A stretch of DNA of 44,835 nt. It comes from Tenacibaculum sp. GTDB taxonomy: Bacteria; Bacteroidota; Bacteroidia; Flavobacteriales; Flavobacteriaceae. Shown here piece by piece: positions 17,208-26,167 of this stretch. The position numbers and the translations under genes are program-made. Within the stretch, counting starts at the first letter, position 1. Every line of letters starts with the position of its first letter. Where the stretch lies: the NCBI GenBank assembly GCA_020629275.1, contig JAHDDQ010000007.1, positions 1 through 44,835 on the forward strand, written 5' to 3'. The notes under the pieces are model-generated. The model did not search any database. It was given only the letters and a program-made list of their open reading frames with translations, and had not been told where the DNA came from.

Positions 17208-17882
17208 ATGGATCTATTTATAATCTTAATACCAGTAATTGGTTTAATCTTTTTTCTAATCTTTTATTACAGCAAAAAACAAAGGATTATACGAAAACTT
17301 AAACGACTACCAAGTTCAAAGATTACTAGTCTCAAAACGAATGAATATGTAAAGCTAACTGGTAAAACATTACAATTAAAAGCACCTTTAATTGCTCCTT
17401 TTAGCAAACGAAATTGCATCTTTTATACTATTGTAATTGAAGAAGAAAAGGGAGATGATGATAGTTCTTCTTGGAGTACCGTTATTAAAGATGAAAAAAT
17501 TCAACCTTTTTTAATTGAACAAAATGGGGATTACCTACTTATAAGTCCTGAAGATTCACCTAAGAATTATACAAGTTATTTAGTTGTCGATAGTAAAACC
17601 TCTTCAGGAATTTTTAATAATCCTTCTCCTAAATTTAAAGCACTATTAAATAAATATGCTGTAAAGAGTACCAATTTTTTAGGATTCAATAGGCAACTTC
17701 GTTATAAGGAAGGTATCGTTGAAATTGGTGAAGAAATCACTGTTGCTGGTGTTGTTAGATGGAAAACATTAAGCGAACCTATTAAAGGTTATTCTTATTC
17801 TAAAATTGCTACACTAGAAAGCACACAAGAGCAGGAATTAATTATAACAGATTTACCTAAAACTAAAGTGAATAAATCATAA
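17208..17882 (+). CDS. Membrane-anchored GIDE-domain protein (MUL1-like, no RING)
   Basis: A 224-residue protein with one N-terminal TM helix (LFIILIPVIGLIFFLIFYY, residues 3-21) and a basic stop-transfer. Its body resembles the GIDE domain of mitochondrial E3 ligase MUL1: VKLTGKTLQLKAPLIAPFSKRNCIFYTIVIEE, later YLVVDSKT, and EGIVEIGEEITVAGVV. There is no RING finger, as in other bacterial homologues. The role is unknown; membrane-associated. Gene is 37 bases after the zinc-ribbon stop. Confidence 0.7.
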   Translation: MDLFIILIPVIGLIFFLIFYYSKKQRIIRKLKRLPSSKITSLKTNEYVKLTGKTLQLKAPLIAPFSKRNCIFYTIVIEEEKGDDDSSSWSTVIKDEKIQPFLIEQNGDYLLISPEDSPKNYTSYLVVDSKTSSGIFNNPSPKFKALLNKYAVKSTNFLGFNRQLRYKEGIVEIGEEITVAGVVRWKTLSEPIKGYSYSKIATLESTQEQELIITDLPKTKVNKS

Positions 17883-17890
17883 TATTGATA

Positions 17891-18358
17891 TTACTTCCAT
17901 GTGTTTCCTTTAAGTTTCATAGCTGCTTTTAAGACATCTTTCTGACTGATTTGACCAATTAACTTCCCTTTTTCAAGTATCGGAAATCTTCTTCGTTTAG
18001 AATCTAAAAACTTATTAGCAGCGTCGAAAATATTCATATTACCGTCTATAGTTTCCACATTTTTAGCCATGGCTTTTCCAACAGTATTATTTTTATCTAT
18101 CGGCAAGTTATAATACCTACTTTCAGATATTTGTTTCATGCAATCTCCTTCGGAAATAATACCAACCAATTCATTTTTCCCATTAACTACTGGTCCACCT
18201 GATATTTTATTTTTTATTAAAATATCGATTACATCTTCAATAGGTTGATGTTCTTGAAATGTAATTAAGTTTTTTGTCATATAATCAGACACCAAAATTA
18301 ATTCAGATGGCTTATTATTTGTCGTTGTTCTTTTACCTTGAAAGCTCTTAATCCCCAT
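17891..18358 (-). CDS. CBS-domain pair protein
   Basis: A 155-residue stand-alone CBS pair (Bateman module). The first CBS covers VSDYMTKNLITFQEHQPIEDVIDILIKNKISGGPVVNGKNELVGIISEGD and the second VGKAMAKNVETIDGNMNIFDAANKF...RRFPILEKGKLIGQISQKDVLKA. These bind adenine nucleotides and sense energy state; the partner is unknown. Convergent with the GIDE gene, with 8 bases between stops. Confidence 0.9.
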   Translation of the reverse strand: MGIKSFQGKRTTTNNKPSELILVSDYMTKNLITFQEHQPIEDVIDILIKNKISGGPVVNGKNELVGIISEGDCMKQISESRYYNLPIDKNNTVGKAMAKNVETIDGNMNIFDAANKFLDSKRRRFPILEKGKLIGQISQKDVLKAAMKLKGNTWK

Positions 18359-18555
18359 AATACCTGCATTTAATACTCATAAATATACTGATTTTTAATA
18401 ACTTATATAAAATCTTTCCTTTTTATTTAATTTTCATATTTTTAGTTCAGAAAAAAGTTCCGAAATACTGGCGTTATTCCAAGGAATATTTGAAAATCTA
18501 AAAACTAACCAATAAAAGTTACCTCTTTACTAAGAATAAAGAGAACGATTAACCA

Positions 18556-20856
18556 ATGACTACAAGCAACAAGATTACCGCGTTATTCATAATATTAGGT
18601 ACCATTTACTGGAGTTTCTCTGCAATGATTCCTAGCTATAATTCAGGAAAAGAAGACAATAATCCTCAAGAGTTTTCAGTGAATAATGCACTATATCATT
18701 TAAAAAATATTACAAAAAATGAACATCATGTGGGTAGCGATGGACACAAAAGTGTTCAGAATTATTTAGTAAATGAATTACGAAAACTAGGATTAACTCC
18801 TGAAATTCAAACTAAAACTGGCCTCAACAAAAAATGGGCTACTGGAACTACCGCTGAGAATATAATTGCTAAAATAGAAGGAACTTCCGAAGGTAAATCG
18901 TTGTTACTGCTTACTCATTACGATAGTAATCCACACTCTTCTATTGGTGCTTCCGATGCTGGGTCTGGAGTTGTTACTATATTAGAAGGAGTTCGTGCTT
19001 TTCTAGCGAAAAATAAACGCCCAAAAAATGATATTATCATTTTATTATCAGATGCTGAAGAAGGTGGCTTACTTGGTGCTAAAGCTTTTGTTAAATATCA
19101 TCCGCTTGCAAAAAATGTTGGTCTTGTATTAAACTTTGAAGCTCGTGGAAGTGGCGGACCAAGTTATATGTTAATGGAGACAAATGGAAAAAATAGCGTT
19201 TTAATTTCTGAGTTTCTAAAATCAAATCCGAGTTATCCTGCGGCAAACTCATTAATGTATAGTGTTTATAAGATGCTACCTAATGATACCGACTTAACCG
19301 TTTTTAGAGAGAATGCAAATATTAGTGGCTTTAACTTTGCTTTTATTGGAGACCATTTTGATTATCATACTGCGCAAGATACATACGAACGTGCCGATAG
19401 AAATTCATTAGTTCATCAAAAAGAATATTTAATGAAATCGTTAAGTTATTTCTCAGATGCTAACCTCAACAATTTGAATAGTGATGAAGATTTTGTTTAT
19501 GTGAACTTTCCATTTATTGGTTTACTAACCTACTCATTTGACTTAATATTACCTTTAATTTGCTTAGCTATTGTTATACTAGTTTTCTTGATTTTAGTAG
19601 GTGTAAAGAAAAACAAACTAACTTTAACTGGTATTATAAAAGGAATGCTTCCTTTTAGCATTGCTCTTGTAGTTTGTGGCGCTATCACTTTAATTTTATG
19701 GAAGTTAATTTTAATAATACATCCTCAGTATAAGGACATGTTACATGGCTTTACGTATAATGGATATCAATACATAGCAGCATTTGTATTTTTGAATATT
19801 TGGATTATCTTCAAGATATATAGTTACTTTAGAAAGGAAACCTCTTCAAACTTGTTTATAGCTCCTATTTTATTTTGGCTAATCGTAAATATTCTAATTT
19901 TTCAATATTTAAAAGGTGCTAGCTTTTTTATTATTCCAGTTTTTATTGCATTATTAATTTTAGCTACTATTATTTTTGTTAATTCAAAAGCAAAATCAAA
20001 ACCTGCTTTGTATGCTTTTTTATCTATACCTAGTCTTTATATATTTAGCCCTTTAGTTAAAATGTTCCCTGTTGGTTTAGGCTTAAAAAGCTTGGTTATT
20101 TCTGCTATTCTTATCGTTTTACTTTTAGGGATGTTAATCCCTATATTTCATAGAAGGAAAAAGAAAAACTCTTGGCAATTATTAGCTGGATTGGGGAGCA
20201 TTTTATTTTTTGGAATAGCTACGTTTAATAGTGGATTTTCAGTAGACAAAAAACAACCTAACAGCCTTGTATACATTCAATATTCAGATACAAAAACAGC
20301 CTCTTGGGCAAGTTATAATAACAATTTAGATGCTTATACTAAGCAAGTCCTTAGTACTGAAATAGAAAATCAGGAAAATGAAGGAGCCGAAACACAGAGT
20401 AAGTATAATTCAACTTTCAAGCATTATAGTAAAGCTCCATTTAAAAACATTATCCCTGCCGATATTCTAATTGATTTAGATACAATAATCGGTAATAATA
20501 GAGAAATTTCTTTCACTATTCAATCTGAGCGAAAAATTAGCAAATACGAAATGTTATGCCCTAATAATAAAACTCAAATTAGTTTATTGACTCTTAATTC
20601 TGAAGCTTTATATGATAAAAATGCACTACTTAAAAAAGGTACTGTATTTACTTATTTTATGGGTAATTCCAATAAGAATTTAAAAGTTTCAATACGCTTT
20701 CCTAAAGAACAAAAAACCATCTTTATTCTCAACGAAATATCTAATGATTTACTAACTAATCCTAAATTTAACATAAAACCTAGAAGTGAAATTATGATGC
20801 CTATGCCTTTTGTTACTAACGATGCTATAATTTGTAATAGAACACTTAATTTTTAA
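18556..20856 (+). CDS. M28 family zinc aminopeptidase with C-terminal membrane domain
   Basis: A 766-residue protein with an N-terminal TM anchor (ITALFIILGTIYWSFSAMI). The catalytic domain spans about 40-320: ligands and catalytic residues in LLTHYDSNPHSSIGASDAGSG, SDAEEGGLLGAKAF, LNFEARGSGG and FIGDHFDYHTAQDTYERAD. About eight TM helices follow (residues 320-570), then a C-terminal periplasmic beta domain. The layout matches the ER metallopeptidase 1-like M28 proteins common in Flavobacteriia. Likely cleaves N-terminal residues of periplasmic peptides. A TATTCC-AA-GGAATA dyad (18475-18488) lies upstream. Confidence 0.9.
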   Translation: MTTSNKITALFIILGTIYWSFSAMIPSYNSGKEDNNPQEFSVNNALYHLKNITKNEHHVGSDGHKSVQNYLVNELRKLGLTPEIQTKTGLNKKWATGTTAENIIAKIEGTSEGKSLLLLTHYDSNPHSSIGASDAGSGVVTILEGVRAFLAKNKRPKNDIIILLSDAEEGGLLGAKAFVKYHPLAKNVGLVLNFEARGSGGPSYMLMETNGKNSVLISEFLKSNPSYPAANSLMYSVYKMLPNDTDLTVFRENANISGFNFAFIGDHFDYHTAQDTYERADRNSLVHQKEYLMKSLSYFSDANLNNLNSDEDFVYVNFPFIGLLTYSFDLILPLICLAIVILVFLILVGVKKNKLTLTGIIKGMLPFSIALVVCGAITLILWKLILIIHPQYKDMLHGFTYNGYQYIAAFVFLNIWIIFKIYSYFRKETSSNLFIAPILFWLIVNILIFQYLKGASFFIIPVFIALLILATIIFVNSKAKSKPALYAFLSIPSLYIFSPLVKMFPVGLGLKSLVISAILIVLLLGMLIPIFHRRKKKNSWQLLAGLGSILFFGIATFNSGFSVDKKQPNSLVYIQYSDTKTASWASYNNNLDAYTKQVLSTEIENQENEGAETQSKYNSTFKHYSKAPFKNIIPADILIDLDTIIGNNREISFTIQSERKISKYEMLCPNNKTQISLLTLNSEALYDKNALLKKGTVFTYFMGNSNKNLKVSIRFPKEQKTIFILNEISNDLLTNPKFNIKPRSEIMMPMPFVTNDAIICNRTLNF

Positions 20857-20883
20857 TACTTCTAATTATGTATCTTTGTACCC

Positions 20884-21165
20884 ATGAAACTACCTTTCTT
20901 ATTTATTAGTGGTCCTGAAATATTTGTAATACTAATTATTGTAGTATTAGTTTTTGGAACGGACAAAATTCCTGAGATTGCTAGAGGGCTTGGTAAAGGA
21001 ATGCGTCAAGTAAAGGATGCCACTAATGATATTAAAAGAGAAATAAATAATAGTGCTAAAAACCAAGGCTTAGACACAGATATTGTAACAGATATTAACA
21101 AGCAAGTTAACGATGTTAAGGAAAATATTGATGATTTAACTGGGCCTATAAAAAGAAATTTATAG
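20884..21165 (+). CDS. tatA: Twin-arginine translocase subunit TatA
   Basis: A 93-residue protein with the short TatA helix (GPEIFVILIIVVLVFGTDKIPEIARGLGKGMRQVKDA), where FG hinge and amphipathic helix are clear, followed by a charged tail. TatA oligomers form the passage for folded Tat substrates with TatBC. tatC is not in this window. It lies 27 bases after the peptidase gene. Confidence 0.92.
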   Translation: MKLPFLFISGPEIFVILIIVVLVFGTDKIPEIARGLGKGMRQVKDATNDIKREINNSAKNQGLDTDIVTDINKQVNDVKENIDDLTGPIKRNL

Positions 21166-21214
21166 ATCATTAATGAATTTCGATCATATTTTTTTTCTCA
21201 ATTCTTATAATCAT

Positions 21215-21856
21215 TTATTTTACCCTACTTATTGTTAAACCATCTCTTATAGGTAACAGTACTGTTTCTATTCTCTCGTCTTCACAAAGTAGTTTGTTGT
21301 AAGCAAGTAACATTCTTGTGTCTTCATCTTTTGGATCTAATGCTTCTGTAACCTTACCACTCCATAATACATTATCTGACAAAATAATACCTCCTGAATT
21401 CATTTTATCTATAACTTTATGAAAATAATTTGAGTAATTTGATTTGTCTGCATCAATAAAAACCAAATCAAATGTTTCAGTAATTGTAGGAATTATATCT
21501 AAAGCTTTCCCAACATATTGTTTGATATTGTTCGCATAAGGTGATTTTTGAAAATATTTAGTTTGCAACTCCTCTAATTCTTCATTTTTATCAATCGTAT
21601 GCAACATACCTTCTTCTTGAAGTCCTTCTGCCATACACAATGCAGAATATCCTGTATAAGTTCCTATCTCTAAAATCGTTTTAGGGTTAATCAATTTAGT
21701 TATCATAGCTAAAACTCTACCTTGAAAAGTACCACTTAACATTCTAGGGTTTAAAACTTTTTGCCATGTTTCTTTAGTTAATTCTTTAAGTAGATCGGGC
21801 TCTTGTTGAGAATGAGCAACAACATAATCATCAATTTTTTCTGGTAAGAAGTGCAT
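21215..21856 (-). CDS. SAM-dependent O-methyltransferase (class I, CCoAOMT-like)
   Basis: ATG 21856 gives 213 residues starting MHFLPEKIDDYVVAHSQQEP, the usual family start; an upstream ATG at 21907 would read through a terminator hairpin. Visible: GTFQGRVLAMITKLINPKTILEIGTYTGYSALCMAEGL (SAM motif I), DLVFIDADKSNY (metal-binding Asp), ILSDNVLWSGKV, and LLPIRDGLTISRVK at the end. It methylates catechol-like hydroxyls in known homologues; the substrate here is unknown. Convergent with tatA. Confidence 0.93.
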   Translation of the reverse strand: MHFLPEKIDDYVVAHSQQEPDLLKELTKETWQKVLNPRMLSGTFQGRVLAMITKLINPKTILEIGTYTGYSALCMAEGLQEEGMLHTIDKNEELEELQTKYFQKSPYANNIKQYVGKALDIIPTITETFDLVFIDADKSNYSNYFHKVIDKMNSGGIILSDNVLWSGKVTEALDPKDEDTRMLLAYNKLLCEDERIETVLLPIRDGLTISRVK

Positions 21857-21893
21857 TAAACCTATTTTAAAATGTGATGACAAAAATATAAAA

Positions 21894-21923
21894 AACGGAA
21901 TCCACATTAATGTAAATTCCGTT
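21894..21923 (-). terminator. Intrinsic terminator upstream of the methyltransferase gene
   Basis: On the minus strand, AACGGAAT pairs with ATTCCGTT (8 bp). The loop itself contains the palindrome ACATTAATGT, and the hairpin is followed by TTTTTTATATTTTTG. Second of two terminators in tandem that close the sigma/anti-sigma transcript. Confidence 0.65.
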
Positions 21924-21936
21924 TCAATCTAACAAA

Positions 21937-21962
21937 AAATCAAAAAACGGTTGTAACAACCG
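21937..21962 (-). terminator. Intrinsic terminator of the sigma/anti-sigma operon
   Basis: On the minus strand, CGGTTG-TTA-CAACCG is followed by TTTTTTGATTTTTTG, six bases after the anti-sigma stop. Compact stem plus U-run. Confidence 0.7.
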
Positions 21963-21968
21963 AAAAGT

Positions 21969-22232
21969 TTATGAAGATAATTCCTTCATTTTTTGTTTTA
22001 ACAACTCTTTGTCCATCTCACTCATACAAGGAGATTCTTTTTTACAGTCAAGTGCTTTTCCTTTAAACATGGATGTTAATTCTCTATTTTGCTTCGTATA
22101 AAGCGCACAGATTTTACATACTGCTATGTGTAAATTAAGCTTTAATTTTTCTAATAATGTAGCTTCGTTATACTGAGCCTTATTACAAATTTCATTAGCC
22201 TCTTGACAAGTAATTTTTAAAAATTTTAACAT
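21969..22232 (-). CDS. Probable zinc-binding anti-sigma factor (short, cytosolic)
   Basis: An 87-residue protein with HIAVCKICALY, an HxxxCxxC pattern as in zinc-containing anti-sigma (ZAS) proteins. A further CxxxxxC near the C-terminus (DCKKESPC) could add ligands or a redox switch. No TM segment. It starts 3 bases after the sigma gene stop, the standard cognate arrangement. I infer that it binds the ECF sigma factor and releases it on redox or metal stress. Confidence 0.72.
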   Translation of the reverse strand: MLKFLKITCQEANEICNKAQYNEATLLEKLKLNLHIAVCKICALYTKQNRELTSMFKGKALDCKKESPCMSEMDKELLKQKMKELSS

Positions 22233-22235
22233 CTC

Positions 22236-22808
22236 TTACTTATTAAACCAATTTTTTTCCATGCAAGTTCTTAATTGAGTTCTTGCTCTATGGATGATTA
22301 CCCAAAGGTTTGACGGAGTTATATCTAACTCCTTACAAATTTCTTCAGTTTCAAATTCTTGAATGGTCTTCATTCTAAAGACCATGGCATACTTTTCGGG
22401 GAGATTATCTATACAAATATCTATTTGACTTTTCAATTCATCATTCTCAATATTACGCTCTACCTCATTATTCCACGATTGTGGAACTCGTTCTTCAATC
22501 CAGCTACCTTCATTTTCACCATCTTCAAAAAAACTCATTCTAACTTCGGCTTGTCCTTTTTTAGAATTTATTTTTCTGTAATAGTCTATGATTTTTCGCT
22601 TCAAAATAGAAACTAACCAAGTTCGCTCGGTTGATTTACCTTCAAAATTCTTTGCTGATCTTAATCCTGCAAAAAAAGTTTCTTGCACTAAATCCTTTGC
22701 AACATCTGAACTGTTTACTCGTACAATAGCATAGTTAAACAGGTAATCTGAATAACTATCTATCCACTTATCAGGATCTAACAAATGCGTTTTATTATCT
22801 TTACTCAC
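22236..22808 (-). CDS. ECF RNA polymerase sigma factor
   Basis: A 190-residue protein with region 2 (YLFNYAIVRVNSSDVAKDLVQETFFAGLRSAKNFEGKSTERTWLVSILKRKIIDYYRK) and region 4 (LPEKYAMVFRMKTIQEFETEEICKELDITPSNLWVIIHRARTQLRTCME). Of the type paired with short zinc anti-sigmas in Flavobacteriia. Drives a small stress regulon; targets are not visible. Possibly co-transcribed with the upstream NTF2-like gene (14-base gap). Confidence 0.95.
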   Translation of the reverse strand: MSKDNKTHLLDPDKWIDSYSDYLFNYAIVRVNSSDVAKDLVQETFFAGLRSAKNFEGKSTERTWLVSILKRKIIDYYRKINSKKGQAEVRMSFFEDGENEGSWIEERVPQSWNNEVERNIENDELKSQIDICIDNLPEKYAMVFRMKTIQEFETEEICKELDITPSNLWVIIHRARTQLRTCMEKNWFNK

Positions 22809-22822
22809 GCCTTAAATATACA

Positions 22823-23302
22823 TTATTTTTTTACTTCACTAACATTACAAAATTCTCTTCTCCTCATATCTACTAAATAAATTATTTCCCATGATCCATT
22901 ATTATTGAACAGTTGAAATGAATTAGCTCCACAATGACTAAACTTGGTATTTAGATAAAATTCGTAAGGCGTCCAAACTGATGCTAAATTACCATCCACC
23001 TCAATGGTGTAGGAAAGTAATTTTTCAAGATAAATGTCTGTTTTCTTCTTAGAAGCAATTCCTAAAAGTAATTTTTGTTTTGACTGATTTAGTAAGATCT
23101 TTTCACCTTCTTTATTCGTGTATGTAGTTTGAATTTTTACATCTCGGTGTAATGTTTTGCTTACGAGTGTTGAATCTCCGTTGTGTAAACCTTCAAAAAA
23201 AGTAGTGATAACAGTATTGATTGCTGCCTTTTCTTTATTTTTTTGTGCTCCTACAGGAATACAGAACATTGTTATAATCAACAACATAATATACTTATAC
23301 AT
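22823..23302 (-). CDS. Exported NTF2/SnoaL-like fold protein
   Basis: ATG 23302 gives 159 residues with a signal peptide (MYKYIMLLIITMFCIPVGAQ); the frame extends upstream to 23338 but without signal-peptide logic. KAAINTVITTFFEGLHNGDSTLVSKTLHRDVKIQT and a WEIIYLVDMRRR end match the DUF4440/lumazine-binding-like NTF2 fold. No catalytic residues can be named; function unknown. Confidence 0.78.
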   Translation of the reverse strand: MYKYIMLLIITMFCIPVGAQKNKEKAAINTVITTFFEGLHNGDSTLVSKTLHRDVKIQTTYTNKEGEKILLNQSKQKLLLGIASKKKTDIYLEKLLSYTIEVDGNLASVWTPYEFYLNTKFSHCGANSFQLFNNNGSWEIIYLVDMRRREFCNVSEVKK

Positions 23303-23417
23303 GCTATGCTTATTTTTCGTAAAATTACAAAAAAACAAGATGTTACATTCAAATTAATAGAATAGTAACAAATTTGCACTATTTTGTATACTTTTACCTT
23401 AATTTAAAAGAACACTC

Positions 23418-24236
23418 ATGTCGGTAGCCAAAAAACAATACAAAAGAATTACGGTTAAATCTTTGATAGAGATGAAAGCCAATAAAGAAAAAATTTCTAT
23501 GCTAACCGCATATGACTACACAATGGCTAAGATTGTTGATGATGCTGGAATAGATGTAATTTTAGTAGGTGACTCGGCTTCAAACGTTATGGCTGGCCAT
23601 GAAACTACCTTGCCCATTACACTCGATCAGATGATTTATCATGCAAGTTCTGTAATTAGAGCTATCGATCGTTGTTTAGTTGTTGTTGATTTACCTTTTG
23701 GGACTTACCAAGGAAACTCAAAAAATGCATTAGACTCTGCCATTAGAATTATGAAAGAATCTGGTGGTCATGCTGTAAAACTAGAAGGTGGAAGTGAGAT
23801 TTCTGAGTCAATATCAAGAATTTTAACTGCCGGGATTCCTGTTATGGGGCACTTAGGTTTAACACCCCAATCTATTTACAAATTCGGAACTTATACTGTT
23901 CGTGCTAAAGAAGAAGCTGAAGCCGAAAAATTGAAAGAAGATGCTAAACTTTTAGAAGAATTAGGATGCTTTGCTTTGGTTCTTGAAAAAGTCCCTGCAA
24001 AATTAGCTCAAGAAGTAGCTGAGAGTTTAACTATTCCTGTTATTGGTATTGGGGCTGGAAGTGGTGTAGATGGTCAGGTTTTAGTAACGCATGATATGTT
24101 GGGTATGACGCATGAATTTAATCCTCGTTTTTTACGTCGTTACTTAGACTTATATTCAGAAATGACTACTGCCTTTAAACAATATATAGGAGATGTAAAA
24201 AGTTTAGACTTTCCAAATGACAAGGAGCAATATTAA
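23418..24236 (+). CDS. panB: 3-methyl-2-oxobutanoate hydroxymethyltransferase (pantothenate synthesis)
   Basis: A 272-residue enzyme that adds a hydroxymethyl group from methylene-THF to 2-oxoisovalerate, giving ketopantoate, the first step to pantothenate/CoA. Family blocks: [60 protein letters not shown] (with metal- and substrate-binding Asp/Glu), GHLGLTPQS, and [24 protein letters not shown]. Full length (E. coli about 264). The downstream cupin, 51 bases later, may be co-transcribed. Confidence 0.97.
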   Translation: MSVAKKQYKRITVKSLIEMKANKEKISMLTAYDYTMAKIVDDAGIDVILVGDSASNVMAGHETTLPITLDQMIYHASSVIRAIDRCLVVVDLPFGTYQGNSKNALDSAIRIMKESGGHAVKLEGGSEISESISRILTAGIPVMGHLGLTPQSIYKFGTYTVRAKEEAEAEKLKEDAKLLEELGCFALVLEKVPAKLAQEVAESLTIPVIGIGAGSGVDGQVLVTHDMLGMTHEFNPRFLRRYLDLYSEMTTAFKQYIGDVKSLDFPNDKEQY

Positions 24237-24287
24237 ATTTTCTTTTTAGATATTTTATGATTCATGATTATAACTTAAAGTATAAAA

Positions 24288-24725
24288 ATGGATAGAAAAC
24301 CCAAATTCTCTTCTCTCGGAAAGGAATCTGATAGTTTTCTTGGAGGGCTTAGAAATGTAATGTTAAGCGCCAATGAAACAAATGGTGATATTTACCTCGT
24401 TGAAGGTATTATGCCTAAAGACAGTGTAGTTCCTGTGCACATCCATGAATTGGAAGACGAGATTTTTCATGTATTAGAAGGTAGTGTAGAATTAATTTTG
24501 GGCGACAAAATAATCAAAGGGAAAAAAGGAGATATTATTTATTTACCACGCGGCATAAAACATGGAATAAAAACGTTTGGTGATAAAACAGCGAAAGTTC
24601 TGAATTATGTTATTCCTGGTAAGAATTTTGAGGAATTCTTTACAAAAATGAATGCGATAGGTTTAAATGCAAGTGTTGAAGAGAAAGCAAAAATCGGAAA
24701 TGAGCATGGAATACGGTTTTTATAG
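24288..24725 (+). CDS. Cupin-fold protein
   Basis: A 145-residue single cupin. Motif 1 is VPVHIHELEDEIFHVLEGSVELILG (His, His, Glu metal ligands) and motif 2 IIYLPRGIKHGIKTFG (His ligand). Probably metal-binding; substrate unknown. Last chromosomal gene before the phage-tail island. Confidence 0.88.
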   Translation: MDRKPKFSSLGKESDSFLGGLRNVMLSANETNGDIYLVEGIMPKDSVVPVHIHELEDEIFHVLEGSVELILGDKIIKGKKGDIIYLPRGIKHGIKTFGDKTAKVLNYVIPGKNFEEFFTKMNAIGLNASVEEKAKIGNEHGIRFL

Positions 24726-24828
24726 ATTTCTTTTAAAAAAGAAGCTTAAATCGCGGCAGCATTAGATTTAATATTACAGATATCTAAAATCATTAAACTA
24801 CATCAATATATTAAATACTTAAAATTTA

Positions 24829-24862
24829 CTTTTTTATCCACAAGTTTCCTGGGATAAAAAAG
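24829..24862. terminator. Bidirectional terminator at the island's left border
   Basis: CTTTTTTATCC (24829-24839) and GGATAAAAAAG (24852-24862) form a perfect 11-bp stem with U-rich tails on both strands. It serves the cupin on the plus strand and the repressor on the minus strand. Confidence 0.85.
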
Positions 24863-24964
24863 AATGTGTCTCAAATACTTTCAATTGATAATACCTTTCG
24901 TACTACATAACTTGAAAGCATTAATCATCAATTGATTGTTATATAGTTCAATTCAATGTAACCT

Positions 24965-25684
24965 TTACCCCATCGAATTCATGCGTACTGATGCTTTTAC
25001 TAAGGCCATAGCTCTTATTTTAGAAATTTCAATATCTTTCGGTTGATGGTGTTTATTCTGAGAAACTAATTTGATATAATTATCCCCTCTTTCAGATTTT
25101 TGAATGTATTTTACACTTATAAACTCTTCTTCAGCTACTTCTACAGATATCAAATACATTTCACCCCAAAATATTTCAGACTGAAAATCATAAATTTGTT
25201 TGTAAGCAACAATATCGCCACTTTTCAATAACGGATACATACTATCTCCCGTCACAAAAACTGCTCCATCACATTTAGGTAAATTAGGAATATTTAAAGT
25301 TCCTACAGGCTGTGTGTCTCCATGAGATTGAAAAAGCTCAACCAAACCAGCAGCAGCCTCTACATTATACAACGGTACTGCCTGCTTACTAATCTCAAAA
25401 TCTGTTTTCAATTTAAAAACATTATTTGCTAACGTTACTTGCTCTTCTAATTGCTCATTTTCTTTTTCTGTTAGCATTTCTCCTTTACCTGTTAACAACC
25501 ACAAAGAATCATACTGGGGATAATTTTCAATTATTTTAGTTAACCATTTACTTTGAATATCTGTTTTATTATTAAAAGCTCTACTTAAAACCCCCTTACT
25601 CGCACCTATTTGCTTTTCTAATGCTGTAATTTTAATATTCTCATGGTCGGCCATAAGTTTAATTCTGTCGATAGTACTCGTCAT
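24965..25684 (-). CDS. S24-type phage repressor (HTH + LexA-like autocleaving peptidase)
   Basis: A 239-residue protein. N-terminal HTH covers residues about 5-60 (ITALEKQIGASKGVLSRAFNNK). The S24 domain holds a possible self-cleavage site in NVEAAAGLVELF (Ala-Gly, near residues 108-112), nucleophile Ser in VTGDSMYPLLKSGDIVAY (near 146), and general-base Lys in FISVKYIQKSE (near 195). Like lambda CI, it should be inactivated by RecA-stimulated self-cleavage after DNA damage, turning on the island. It is transcribed away from the island, divergent from the early genes, with repeat sites between. Confidence 0.93.
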   Translation of the reverse strand: MTSTIDRIKLMADHENIKITALEKQIGASKGVLSRAFNNKTDIQSKWLTKIIENYPQYDSLWLLTGKGEMLTEKENEQLEEQVTLANNVFKLKTDFEISKQAVPLYNVEAAAGLVELFQSHGDTQPVGTLNIPNLPKCDGAVFVTGDSMYPLLKSGDIVAYKQIYDFQSEIFWGEMYLISVEVAEEEFISVKYIQKSERGDNYIKLVSQNKHHQPKDIEISKIRAMALVKASVRMNSMG

Positions 25685-25816
25685 AAATTTTCCTCTTTTA
25701 TTACTGTTTATTATAAATCACAAGCCTTCTATAGTAATATTTAGCGAACAGCTCAAACAAAATCATACTATAAAACCCGCTTACACGCAAAAAAGACATG
25801 AATTCATCTTATAGAC

Positions 25817-25972
25817 GAAAATTATCTTCTTTTGTTTTGAAAGTCTACGGGGGAACACGAAAAATCCATAAAAAAGTAATTTGTCTTAGCAGTTTAAAAT
25901 ATACTAGGATCTAAAAAAAGATATAATTTTCTTCTTTTTTCTTTTTTTGTTGAAAATTATCTTCTATATTTG
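25817..25972. promoter_or_regulatory. Candidate repressor operators and early rightward promoter
   Basis: GAAAATTATCTTCT occurs twice as a direct repeat (25817-25830 and 25952-25965). Its inner 13 bases form an imperfect dyad (GAAAAT-T-ATCTTC, 5 of 6 pairs). A partial copy lies on the other strand (GAAAATTATATC, 25931-25920). The second full copy abuts and overlaps TATATTTG (25965-25972), a Bacteroidetes -7 box pointing to the early genes, with a possible TTTG at 25946-25949 (spacing shorter than usual). Binding there would block the early promoter. Confidence 0.6.
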
Positions 25973-25998
25973 CCTTGTCAATAATGCAAAACAAAGAT

Positions 25999-26061
25999 AT
26001 GGAAATAAAAAGCACTAAAAAACTATTGAAACTAAAAAAATTGAAAATTTTCAAATTATAA
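25999..26061 (+). CDS. Leader-type short reading frame (20 residues)
   Basis: ATG GAA ATA AAA... reads a very basic 20-residue peptide (MEIKSTKKLLKLKKLKIFKL) just downstream of the early promoter. It may be a leader peptide or chance; A-rich DNA yields Lys-rich frames easily. Confidence 0.25.
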   Translation: MEIKSTKKLLKLKKLKIFKL

Positions 26062-26083
26062 ACCAAATATTAATATTTCAAGT

Positions 26084-26167
26084 ATGAAAATGAACTATTC
26101 TAATAAAATAAAAAGTATTGCTAAGAAAAGAAGAACTATAAAATCAACATTAAAAAATGAAACCTAA
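26084..26167 (+). CDS. Short basic reading frame (27 residues)
   Basis: Reads MKMNYSNKIKSIAKKRRTIK and seven more residues. Its end overlaps the start of the next frame (26157), as in translationally coupled early phage genes. No family recognised. Confidence 0.3.
   Translation: MKMNYSNKIKSIAKKRRTIKSTLKNET

Noticed and set aside
21857..21907. Upstream start for the O-methyltransferase
   Set aside because: The extension would be read from within a terminator hairpin and adds a hydrophobic stretch foreign to the family.
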